NCBI GenBank assembly: GCA_945483525.1
Contig: CALYRV010000091.1
Coordinates: forward strand, 1-6,006
DNA from: an uncultured Verrucomicrobiota bacterium
GTDB taxonomy: Bacteria; Verrucomicrobiota; Kiritimatiellia; RFP12; UBA1067
Length of the DNA stretch: 6,006 bases
Direction of reading: 5' to 3'
Shown: positions 1 through 5,863 of the stretch, piece after piece
Position numbering within the stretch: the stretch's first letter is position 1
Layout: every line of letters starts with the position of its first letter
Position numbers and translations under genes: made by a program
The notes under the pieces: generated by a model
The model's database searches: none
Told to the model about the DNA's origin: nothing
Seen by the model: the letters and a program-made list of their open reading frames with translations, nothing else

Positions 1-2
1 CG

Positions 3-38
3 TACGAGAAGCAGCTCCGGGCCAAGTTCGTGAAATGA
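3..38 (+). CDS. 3' end of an upstream gene (partial, last 11 codons)
   Basis: One plus-strand frame reads YEKQLRAKFVK and stops at TGA 36-38; the gene begins outside the window. The basic, helical tail is similar in character to the C-terminus of the next gene (NKYKAEFGETK), so it could belong to a related helical-repeat protein, but eleven residues are too few to identify a family. No terminator hairpin is visible between this stop and the next gene, so the two may be co-transcribed. The call rests on the GC-rich composition, the stop codon immediately before clearly non-coding G-tract DNA, and the similar tail. Confidence 0.45.
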   Translation, partial: YEKQLRAKFVK

Positions 39-62
39 GGGATTAGGGGTTAGGGGTTAGGG
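39..62 (+). repeat. telomere-like TTAGGGG tandem repeat, G-quadruplex motif
   Basis: Directly after the upstream stop codon there are four G-runs (39-41, 46-49, 53-56, 60-62) separated by ATTA, TTA and TTA. This amounts to three tandem units TTAGGGG, TTAGGGG and TTAGGGA. The spacing satisfies the usual intramolecular G-quadruplex pattern (four runs of at least three G with loops of 3-4 bases) on the plus strand, so it could fold in DNA or in a read-through mRNA. Its role is unknown; a dispersed intergenic repeat is one possibility. Confidence 0.75.
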
Positions 63-77
63 ATGAGAAACAAGGAG

Positions 78-86
78 TGATAAAAT
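78..86 (+). promoter_or_regulatory. possible extended -10 promoter for the exported-protein gene
   Basis: TGATAAAAT matches an extended -10 element (TG, one base, then TAAAAT). Transcription would begin near 93, leaving a leader of about 15 bases that still includes the ribosome binding site at 96-101. No convincing -35 hexamer is present; the G-tract repeat occupies that region. This reading competes with the small ORF starting at 85, which such a transcript would not contain. Confidence 0.25.
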
Positions 87-111
87 GAAAAAATTAAGGA
101 GATACAGATGA
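85..111 (+). CDS. possible 8-codon upstream ORF (MKKLRRYR)
   Basis: ATG at 85 is preceded by AAGGAG at 72-77, seven bases away. The ORF runs eight codons and stops at TGA 109-111, which overlaps the ATG (108-110) of the next gene as ATGA, the classic geometry for translational coupling. The peptide is strongly basic and has no known family. At this length the arrangement can arise by chance, because the second half of the ORF is also the next gene's ribosome binding site. Confidence 0.2.
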   Translation: MKKLRRYR

Positions 112-1262
112 AAACCAATGTCTTTTGTCTTGTGGTGATTGTCTTCGCGACGTCTGCATTTGCGGTTCGGTTCGATTCGAACCTCACCAAGATGGAGGAG
201 AACAGGGCGGCGATCAAGGCCGTGCTTGCGGATCCGAAGGCAACGCCGGCGCAGAAACTCTGGGCGACGTATGATGACCTCAAGTGGGACCTCTTCACCT
301 GCGAGGACAAGGACTTCCCCGCGAAGAAGGCCGCGATGCTGAAGCTCATCTCCGAGCGTGGCAGCTTGGACAAGTCCGTCTACCTCGACTTCATCTACGG
401 GCTTCAGCGCGAGAACCCCGGGGCCTTTCGGATGCCGGACCTCTGGGAGATCGTCGACCGCGAGACGAAGGGCGACGCGAAGTTCCGCACGAACTACTAC
501 CGGCGGCGCCTGGAAATGATGCGTGGCGCCTTGCGGTTCCGGGGTACAATCGATCCTGATTGCACTGCCGAGGCGCGGCTGAAGCTGCTCGACGAGGCGG
601 AGAAGGACCCTGCTGTCGATCAGATGGGAATCAACTATGACGCCTCTCGCTTCGACTGCTATGTCGACCTGGGCGACGACGCCCGCGCGGAGGCGATGCT
701 CAAGAAGATGTCCGCCTCGACCAACATGGGCGTTCGCGTCGAGTGGCTCGCGAAGGGCGCGGAGTGGTACAAGAACCGTGCAGTGCGCTATTACGCCGAG
801 CCGGACGCGGCGATGCTCCGCAAGGTCGTCGCCTGCTGCGATGGAATTCTCTCGACCGACTTCCCGCGCAAGCGGGGCAATGCCGATGCCAAGGCGGCGT
901 TGATGAAGGCCGACGCGCTGTGCCAGGTTGGTGATTACGCCGAGGCCCGCAAGGCGCTGGACAAGCTCGCTTCTCTCTCCAAGGACAAGAAACTCGGCCT
1001 CGACGGTGCGAAGATTCTCTTTGATGTCGCCTACGCCGAGAAGAAGTGGTCCGAGGCGGCAGACGTGCTGGCGCCGTTCGCAGACAAGATCGACGCCGAC
1101 TGGAGCGTCAAGTGCGCGCAGGCGCTCGTGGCCGCCGGCCGCCGTCGCGAGGCGTTGCCGTATCTCGAGACGGCGTCGAAGAAGTGCCACAACAAGTACA
1201 AGCGCGACAACTACGGCTATCTGCTGAACAAGTACAAGGCCGAATTCGGCGAGACGAAGTAA
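108..1262 (+). CDS. exported hypothetical protein with TPR-like helical repeats
   Basis: A 384-residue protein of unknown specific function. The start at 108 is supported by AAGGAG at 96-101, six bases upstream. Residues 1-19 form a signal peptide (short basic start, hydrophobic core, AFA at 17-19 as the likely cleavage site), so the mature protein should lie in the periplasm or outside the cell. No lipobox is seen. The rest is charged and helical. The C-terminal part has units resembling tetratricopeptide repeats at about 264-291 (around QVGDYAEARKALDKLA), 299-326 (AYAEKKWSEAADVLAPFA) and 332-360 (ALVAAGRRREALPYLETA), which would suit a protein-binding scaffold. No enzyme motif is recognised. 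The gene is GC-rich (40 of 60 bases in 661-720) and ends in its own terminator, so it is independent of the CRISPR locus. TPR assignment is by eye and moderate in strength. Confidence 0.85.
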   Translation: MKTNVFCLVVIVFATSAFAVRFDSNLTKMEENRAAIKAVLADPKATPAQKLWATYDDLKWDLFTCEDKDFPAKKAAMLKLISERGSLDKSVYLDFIYGLQRENPGAFRMPDLWEIVDRETKGDAKFRTNYYRRRLEMMRGALRFRGTIDPDCTAEARLKLLDEAEKDPAVDQMGINYDASRFDCYVDLGDDARAEAMLKKMSASTNMGVRVEWLAKGAEWYKNRAVRYYAEPDAAMLRKVVACCDGILSTDFPRKRGNADAKAALMKADALCQVGDYAEARKALDKLASLSKDKKLGLDGAKILFDVAYAEKKWSEAADVLAPFADKIDADWSVKCAQALVAAGRRREALPYLETASKKCHNKYKRDNYGYLLNKYKAEFGETK

Positions 1263-1275
1263 GGCGCAAAACCCA

Positions 1276-1320
1276 GCAGAAAGTTGGCGCGGGGTGTCGG
1301 GCACTCCGCGCCAACTTTTT
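1276..1320 (+). terminator. rho-independent terminator after the exported-protein gene
   Basis: Positions 1280-1292 pair perfectly with 1306-1318 (13 base pairs, GC-rich core). The stem can extend inward through 1293-1296 with 1302-1305 (one G.T), leaving the loop TCGGG, and T-residues run to 1320. It lies 14-17 bases after the stop codon and separates this transcript from the cas operon. Confidence 0.9.
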
Positions 1321-1328
1321 GCTATAAT
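1320..1328 (+). promoter_or_regulatory. extended -10 promoter, likely for the cas operon
   Basis: TGCTATAAT is a perfect -10 hexamer (TATAAT at 1323-1328) with the extended TGn element. It abuts the T-run of the preceding terminator. No good -35 is visible at 16-18 bases spacing, where the terminator stem lies, but extended -10 promoters tolerate this. Transcription would start near 1335 and reach the cas9 start codon after a leader of about 160 bases. That leader is antisense to the whole tracrRNA. Direction and target are inferred from position. Confidence 0.6.
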
Positions 1329-1345
1329 AGCTACGTTCTGGCGAG

Positions 1346-1383
1346 GAAAGAAAAAGAGGTGCAACCGTGAAGTCGTACCTCTT
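1346..1383 (-). terminator. rho-independent terminator of the tracrRNA
   Basis: On the minus strand AAGAGGT (1383-1377) pairs with ACCTCTT (1360-1354). An inner stem CGAC/GTTG (1375-1372 with 1365-1362) uses one G.U pair that exists only in the minus-strand RNA. The T-tract TTTCTTT follows (1353-1347). On the plus strand the stem is followed by AAACAAC rather than T-residues, so it should not stop the cas transcript. Confidence 0.85.
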
Positions 1384-1445
1384 AAACAACGCTTTTGAAC
1401 ACGGTGTAACCGCATGGCGGTTAGTGACGCGGTCTGCGTTATCTA

Positions 1446-1463
1446 ACTTTGTCATAGTTCAGT
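1446..1463 (-). repeat. anti-repeat of the CRISPR repeat
   Basis: The minus strand here (ACTGAACTATGACAAAGT) matches the plus-strand repeat end (ACTGAACTATGGCAAAGC) at 16 of 18 positions. The two differences become one mismatch and one G.U wobble in the crRNA duplex. It is the only near-copy of the repeat seen outside the array and ties the array to this tracrRNA. Confidence 0.92.
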
Positions 1464-1470
1464 AACGAGA

Positions 1471-1500
1471 ATTGTAGCATAAGGAGGGTGGAAATGGCAA
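1471..1500 (-). promoter_or_regulatory. tracrRNA promoter overlapping the cas9 start
   Basis: On the minus strand TTGCCA (1500-1495) serves as -35 and TACAAT (1476-1471) as -10, with 18 bases between them and an extended TGC just before the -10 (1479-1477). A start seven to eight bases further on falls at the A opposite 1463, the first base of the anti-repeat. The -35 hexamer lies over the cas9 start codon and second codon, and the spacer lies over the cas9 ribosome binding site. Confidence 0.8.
1481..1488 (+). promoter_or_regulatory. ribosome binding site of cas9
   Basis: AAGGAGGG is a near-perfect Shine-Dalgarno sequence, five bases before ATG 1494. An in-frame GTG at 1488 overlaps this element and so cannot be served by it; it would add only two residues. 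This decides the ATG as the start. Confidence 0.85.
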
Positions 1501-4500
1501 GGGCGAAAATTGAAAAGTCGATGATAGGAGTTCATCTTGATGTTGGCCACGATTCCATCGGATGGTGTGTGACCAGTACGAATCCTGACGTTGAGGAATA
1601 TTTGGCTATTCCGGGGTGTGGCGTGGTTCTCTTCCCTGCCGACGATTGTCTTGCGAATCAGCGCAGAGATTTTCGCCGTCAGCGTCGGCATATACGGTCA
1701 ACACGCCAACGCATCGCGCGTATGAAGGCGCTTCTGTTGTCCATGGGCGTTATGACGGCAGATGAGCTTGATCGCAATTATACCGCAGCACCGTGGAAGC
1801 TTGCTGCTGAAGCTTTGAACGGAAAGACCCTGTCTTGGATTGAACTGTGGTCTGTTCTTAGGTGGTATGCACACAATCGCGGTTATGATGGTAATCGTTT
1901 GGCCTCGGCGAAAAACTATCGCGAAGAGGATGCGGAGGATTCAAAGAAGAGCATGGCTGCCAAGGAGATGATGGTTAAGTTCGGGACGTCGTCAATGTGT
2001 GAGACGATGTGTCATTATCTGCGGATAGAGCCGAGTGGCAAGGTGTTTGCCTCGCGTGAGTATTTTAAGGGAACGGGCGTCTCATTTCCTCGGTCGGTTG
2101 TTGTCAATGAGGTGGAGCGAATCTTGAATTCGCATAAAGGAAAGCTTCAAGGAATTGATGAAGGATTCATCAAGCTGTTGACGGCAGATCCTTTGGTTTC
2201 AAAGAATTGGCTGAAAAAAGAAGATGATCTCCCGTTTTACGTTCAGAATCGCTTTTGGGGTGGAATACTTTTCGGACAGCTTGCGCCGCGTTTTGACAAT
2301 CGCATCATCGGCAAGTGCCCTGTTAGTGGTGAAAAGCTTCCGCTGAAATCGAGCGCGGAGTTTTTGGAATTTCGATGGGCAATGCTTTTGGCGAACATTA
2401 GGGTCGGTGAAAATCATCGTCCGCTTACGAAGGAGGAAATCGCGGCGATGAATGCAAAGGCGGCGGTCGTTGGCGGTTTCGGCAAGCGCGATTTCAAAAA
2501 GGCAGTATTGGAGGCAACGGGCGAGAAGAAGCATAATCTTGATGCGCTTCTTACAGCGCCAGACGCGGATAAGTCAACAGTTCGATATCCTGGTTTGTTT
2601 GCTTTAACGAAGAATGAATTGAAGCGCGAGATGGATGAGTGCGAACGTCGCAGGTTGGCGAACTGGCTGTTTAGAGGTAAGGCGATTGAAGCGGGCGAGC
2701 TTTGTGAAAAAGAACTGCGGGCTGAGCTTCCGAGCGGGCGCGCCCCCTTTTCGCGCAAGGTAATGATGGACGCAGTTGCTGCGATTTATGAAGGACACGA
2801 TCCGCGCGAAGAGGGAGGGCTCCTCTATCGTGATGCCACGAAGGAGGATCCTCTCGCTGAAAGGGATATTGATCAGGAGACGAATAATCACTTGATTCGC
2901 CATCGCATCAAGATCCTGCTGCGCTTGATGAAGGATATTGTCAAGGACTATGCGGAGAATAATCCCGCCCGAGTTGGACAGGTCACGATTGAGATGGCGA
3001 GGGACATGAAGGATTTGAGCGGAAAGACGAACAAGGAAATCGTTTCCGATATGAATGATCGCACGCGGCAACACAAAAAGGCCGCCCAAATGCTCGCAAA
3101 GCATCTTGGAATTGACGAACGGCTTGTTTCGCCCGGATTGATCAGAAAGGTGCGCATTGCGGAGGATATGGGGTGGAGGTGCCCGTATACGGGGCAGAAG
3201 TATGACATTCAGGACATCGTTTCAAAATCTGACGGCGAGGCGGGGAATGTCGATAAGGATCACATTTTGCCGCGGAGCCAGCGAGCCACGGATTCGCTGA
3301 GTTCGCTGGTCTTGACCTTTACTGAGGTCAATCGTCTCAAAGGTGCGCGGACTGGTCTTGAGTTCATTCGCGAATTTGGCGGACAGCGTGTGCCTGGGCG
3401 GGAGAATCTTGTTATTCTTGACGAGAAAAAGTATAAGGCGGAAGTGGAGAAACTAAAGGTGTTCGGACATGATGACGATCGGAAGAGGCAGAAGGCCCGA
3501 AAGGCCAATCTGATTCGGCAAACATCTGACGAAGCGGGGATGACGGAGGGAATGCTAACTCGCACGTCTCATATTACCAAATTGGCCAGTCGAGCGATTC
3601 GCGGATTTTTCGCCAATTGCGGACGGACACCTGAAATCGTTTCGATTCCAGGGCGGGTAACCGCCTTTCTGCGAAACGAAAGGAATTGGAATATTCTCGG
3701 CATACTGTCAGAAGTTGACCCGCGGATACGAGACGAGCACGGATTGAAATTAAAGCAGGAAATCCGCGGCATTACGCATATGCACCATGCCGTTGATGCG
3801 ATTGCGTTGGGTCTTGCAGCGACATATCTACGTGGAAATAGAACGATTCAAATCGGTGACATCTGGGCTTTGATGTGTAAGCGTCGCGTAAAGGAAGAGG
3901 AAAAAGCACAGCTCAATTCAGTTGGCGTATTTTGCTTTACCGCTCAAAACGAACCGCGGCTTCTTGGTATGCCAGACTGGTTGCGTCAACAAATTAAGAA
4001 CGCTCTTGCGGAGCAACGTGTGGTTGTGCATCAGCCCAAAGAAAAGGGCGGGCTCAAGGCAGATTTGACAACTTGGGGAATCGTTAATGTTGGAGTTGAG
4101 AAAGTAAAGCTTCGACAGAGGACCCGCAATGTAGACGGACTGCGTGAGCTGAAATATAAAGAAGTGTTGAAATCTGCTGCATTTGGGTTGGAGCCAAAAG
4201 CAGATGACGGAAAGTTAAAGCGCATAAATGGCGTCTTGATTCAGGATCAGAATTACGGGGTCGCCCTTATGGAGAATCCGATAATTATACGTCACCGTTT
4301 TGTGTGGAAGCAGATGGATGAGCTGAAGAGTCGCAATGGCGGCGTTATGCCAAAAGTCATTCGTCGACTTTCGCTTGTGCGAGTGGACGATAAGGGGGGT
4401 AAACATGATGGTGTCTGGAAAATTGCGTCGGTAAAGGACGCTTCCGCTGGAATCATGCTGGACCTTGTTCGTCCGTATGCGATACGCATTGAGAATAAAG

Positions 4501-4640
4501 TTGACTATGCATGGATAAACGCTGGGTTGAAGTCGTTGATGAAGAAGGGTCTTGAAGTCGTTGAAACAAAATATACGGGGGTTCCGCTATGTCCTATCAC
4601 ATCATCGACATCTCAACCACGGGGGCAAGTCTCTCGGTAA
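1494..4640 (+). CDS. cas9: CRISPR-associated endonuclease Cas9, type II-C
   Basis: RNA-guided DNA endonuclease: with the crRNA:tracrRNA duplex it binds DNA beside a PAM and cuts both strands. From ATG 1494 the protein has 1048 residues, typical of compact II-C enzymes. Domains in order: RuvC-I with D16 in LDVGHDSIGW; arginine-rich bridge helix about 56-82; alpha-helical recognition lobe to about 470, including the GRAPFSRK motif near 415; RuvC-II with E500 in VTIEMARD; HNH about 550-640 with D589, H590 in DKDHILPRS and N613 in VNRLKG; RuvC-III with H765 and D768 in HHAVDA; then wedge and PAM-interacting region to the end, including NYGVAL at 920. All known catalytic positions (equivalent to D10, E762, D839, H840, N863, H983, D986 of the Streptococcus pyogenes enzyme) are present, so it should be active. 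From memory it is closest to the Akkermansia Cas9. The last 16 residues are encoded inside cas1 in another frame. GC is much lower than in the upstream gene. Confidence 0.97.
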   Translation: MARAKIEKSMIGVHLDVGHDSIGWCVTSTNPDVEEYLAIPGCGVVLFPADDCLANQRRDFRRQRRHIRSTRQRIARMKALLLSMGVMTADELDRNYTAAPWKLAAEALNGKTLSWIELWSVLRWYAHNRGYDGNRLASAKNYREEDAEDSKKSMAAKEMMVKFGTSSMCETMCHYLRIEPSGKVFASREYFKGTGVSFPRSVVVNEVERILNSHKGKLQGIDEGFIKLLTADPLVSKNWLKKEDDLPFYVQNRFWGGILFGQLAPRFDNRIIGKCPVSGEKLPLKSSAEFLEFRWAMLLANIRVGENHRPLTKEEIAAMNAKAAVVGGFGKRDFKKAVLEATGEKKHNLDALLTAPDADKSTVRYPGLFALTKNELKREMDECERRRLANWLFRGKAIEAGELCEKELRAELPSGRAPFSRKVMMDAVAAIYEGHDPREEGGLLYRDATKEDPLAERDIDQETNNHLIRHRIKILLRLMKDIVKDYAENNPARVGQVTIEMARDMKDLSGKTNKEIVSDMNDRTRQHKKAAQMLAKHLGIDERLVSPGLIRKVRIAEDMGWRCPYTGQKYDIQDIVSKSDGEAGNVDKDHILPRSQRATDSLSSLVLTFTEVNRLKGARTGLEFIREFGGQRVPGRENLVILDEKKYKAEVEKLKVFGHDDDRKRQKARKANLIRQTSDEAGMTEGMLTRTSHITKLASRAIRGFFANCGRTPEIVSIPGRVTAFLRNERNWNILGILSEVDPRIRDEHGLKLKQEIRGITHMHHAVDAIALGLAATYLRGNRTIQIGDIWALMCKRRVKEEEKAQLNSVGVFCFTAQNEPRLLGMPDWLRQQIKNALAEQRVVVHQPKEKGGLKADLTTWGIVNVGVEKVKLRQRTRNVDGLRELKYKEVLKSAAFGLEPKADDGKLKRINGVLIQDQNYGVALMENPIIIRHRFVWKQMDELKSRNGGVMPKVIRRLSLVRVDDKGGKHDGVWKIASVKDASAGIMLDLVRPYAIRIENKVDYAWINAGLKSLMKKGLEVVETKYTGVPLCPITSSTSQPRGQVSR

Positions 4641-5518
4641 AAGACGACCAGCTAGTCAGTAAGAATCCGGACGGGAGCGTTAATAAACTCCCGATGGAGG
4701 ACATTGGATCGGTCCTAATCAACTGCTTCTCTGCGGAGGTGCATAGTAGTTTCTTGGTGTCTGCGGCGGAACACAAGGTGCCGGTTTTCTTGTGCGACAA
4801 GTTTAAACCGGTTTCAATGGTGCTCCCAGTGCAGCGATCATCAGACACGCTGATGACACGTGCGCAGATTGAAGCACCGCAAAGATTGCTTCGCAAGTTG
4901 TGGCAGAAGACGGTCGATGCCAAGTGTGAGAACCAATATGACTTTATTGCTGAGATTGTCAAAGAAGATAAGCGATTGGAAGATTTAAGGGTCACAAAGA
5001 GCAGGGGAGATTTAACGAAAGAGGGCAACTGTGCCCGCCTCTATTGGGATCTGTATTCTGTTGCGCTTGACATCAATGGGTTTCATCGGTTCCGCGACGA
5101 TAATGGGCTGAACGGGCTTTTGAATTACGGATATGCCGTACTTGTACTGCGTGTTCAGCAAAAGCTCTTGTCCTGCGGACTTGATCCACTCTATGGAGTT
5201 GGACATTTCACCAAGGAACGATCCCTGCCATTGTCATATGACATCATGGAACCGTTTCGCCCGATTGTCGACGAAATGATTTGCAGTTGGGTGAGGGAAA
5301 AGGACAAGGCTGGAGGAGAAGGGCTTTACGAAGTTGATAAGGATTATAAACGGTATATCCAGCTGCTTATGGAGCGGAAGGTCGTCTATCAAAAAGAAGA
5401 GTTGTCCTTGGATGCGGTTTTGGAGTTGGTCATCAAAAGTTTTAGAAGGGCGCTTATAAGCGGAAAGGAGTCGGAGTACAAGCCATGGATACGGAGAAAT
5501 TCAAAATGGGTTGGCTGA
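4589..5518 (+). CDS. cas1: CRISPR integrase Cas1, type II
   Basis: A 309-residue metal-dependent integrase that, as a complex with Cas2, inserts new spacers at the leader end of the array. The N-terminal beta-rich domain (about 1-80) is followed by the helical catalytic domain. The metal-binding triad is visible: E145 in KEGNCARLYWD, H206 in GVGHF and E221 in MEPFRPIVD, with D228 in the same motif. These match the E/H/E spacing of other type II Cas1 proteins, as does the length. ATG 4589 is chosen because MSYHIIDI is the usual Cas1 opening; a G-rich run at 4577-4581 gives only a weak ribosome binding site, so translation is probably coupled to cas9, whose end it overlaps by 52 bases. It overlaps cas2 by 34 bases. 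In II-C systems, PAM selection during adaptation generally involves Cas9 as well. Confidence 0.95.
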   Translation: MSYHIIDISTTGASLSVKDDQLVSKNPDGSVNKLPMEDIGSVLINCFSAEVHSSFLVSAAEHKVPVFLCDKFKPVSMVLPVQRSSDTLMTRAQIEAPQRLLRKLWQKTVDAKCENQYDFIAEIVKEDKRLEDLRVTKSRGDLTKEGNCARLYWDLYSVALDINGFHRFRDDNGLNGLLNYGYAVLVLRVQQKLLSCGLDPLYGVGHFTKERSLPLSYDIMEPFRPIVDEMICSWVREKDKAGGEGLYEVDKDYKRYIQLLMERKVVYQKEELSLDAVLELVIKSFRRALISGKESEYKPWIRRNSKWVG

Positions 5519-5820
5519 TGGTGTGCTTTGACTTGCCGGTCGGGACAAAAAAGGAGAGAAAGAATGCGACTCAGTTTCGCAAGTTTCTCTTGGATGATGG
5601 TTATGACATGATTCAGTTCTCGGTGTATGCGAGGCCGTGTGTCACGTTTGCACGACAGGAGACTCATTTGAGGCGATTGGAACTGAATGTGCCGCCAGAA
5701 GGATCGGTGCGTGCGCTTTTCGTGACTCGCGCACAATGGGAAAGAATGTATGCGATAGAAGGATCTCCGGCAGAAGAGATAGCCCCGGAAAGGATTCCAG
5801 AGCAGTTGCAATTTTGGTAG
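5485..5820 (+). CDS. cas2: CRISPR adaptation protein Cas2
   Basis: An 111-residue ferredoxin-fold protein that dimerises and bridges two Cas1 dimers in the spacer-integration complex. The family signature is clear: first beta strand WLMVCFDLP with the conserved aspartate D16, then the helix with RKNATQFRKFLLDDGY and the strand MIQFSVYARPC, as in other type II Cas2 proteins. ATG 5485 lies inside cas1 (34-base overlap) and has GGAG at 5473-5476, eight bases upstream. A second in-frame ATG at 5506 also has GGAG (5493-5496), so a start seven codons later is possible. The final residues (PEQLQFW) end 32 bases before the first repeat. No csn2 or cas4 follows before the array, in keeping with II-C. 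Confidence 0.93.
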   Translation: MDTEKFKMGWLMVCFDLPVGTKKERKNATQFRKFLLDDGYDMIQFSVYARPCVTFARQETHLRRLELNVPPEGSVRALFVTRAQWERMYAIEGSPAEEIAPERIPEQLQFW

Positions 5821-5824
5821 CAAT

Positions 5825-5863
5825 GCGAGCAATGTCTGCTGTGGAGCCGCTGGTATTGCTCGC
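5825..5863. repeat. 9-bp inverted copy of the repeat end next to the array
   Basis: GCGAGCAAT at 5825-5833 is the exact reverse complement of ATTGCTCGC at 5855-5863, the start of the first repeat; 21 bases separate the arms and two further G.U pairs can extend the stem. In a minus-strand array transcript it would fold as a hairpin at the 3' end of the last repeat. There is no T-tract after it, so calling it a terminator would go beyond the evidence. Confidence 0.6.

Larger units (their letters stand above)
1346..1463 (-). ncRNA. tracrRNA (type II-C), about 118 nt
   Basis: The trans-activating RNA that pairs with the repeat part of crRNA and is bound by Cas9. Read on the minus strand, it starts near 1463 with the anti-repeat (1463-1446), which pairs with the first 18 bases of the minus-sense repeat at 17 positions (one G.U) with one C.A mismatch. 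Next come a small ACGC/GCGT hairpin (1427-1439), a 7-bp hairpin TAACCGC-CAT-GCGGTTA (1407-1423), a possible long-range AACGC/GCGTT stem joining 1436-1440 to 1388-1392 (it would exclude the small hairpin), and a terminator hairpin. The minus strand is chosen because promoter, anti-repeat at the 5' end, downstream hairpins and T-tract all fall in the correct order only in that direction. The exact 5' end (1463-1465) and 3' end (1346-1350) are estimates. Location beside cas9 and transcription against it suit subtype II-C. Confidence 0.88.

Noticed and set aside
1346..1383. Hairpin as a terminator or attenuator for the cas9 transcript
   Set aside because: On the plus strand it is followed by AAACAAC rather than T-residues, and the inner stem loses its G.U pair.
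57..1415. A 452-codon open frame on the minus strand opposite the exported-protein gene
   Set aside because: It is the mirror of a GC-rich gene whose codon bias removes stops on the other strand. Its product is a low-complexity mix of R, L and V, and it also spans the plus-strand terminator. The plus-strand gene has a signal peptide and a good ribosome binding site.
1488..1493. GTG at 1488 as the cas9 start
   Set aside because: It overlaps the Shine-Dalgarno element itself; ATG 1494 has the correct five-base spacing.
1263..5820. An entirely new defence system
   Set aside because: Gene order, motifs, repeat size and tracrRNA all match known type II-C CRISPR-Cas; no unexplained additional gene lies between the parts.
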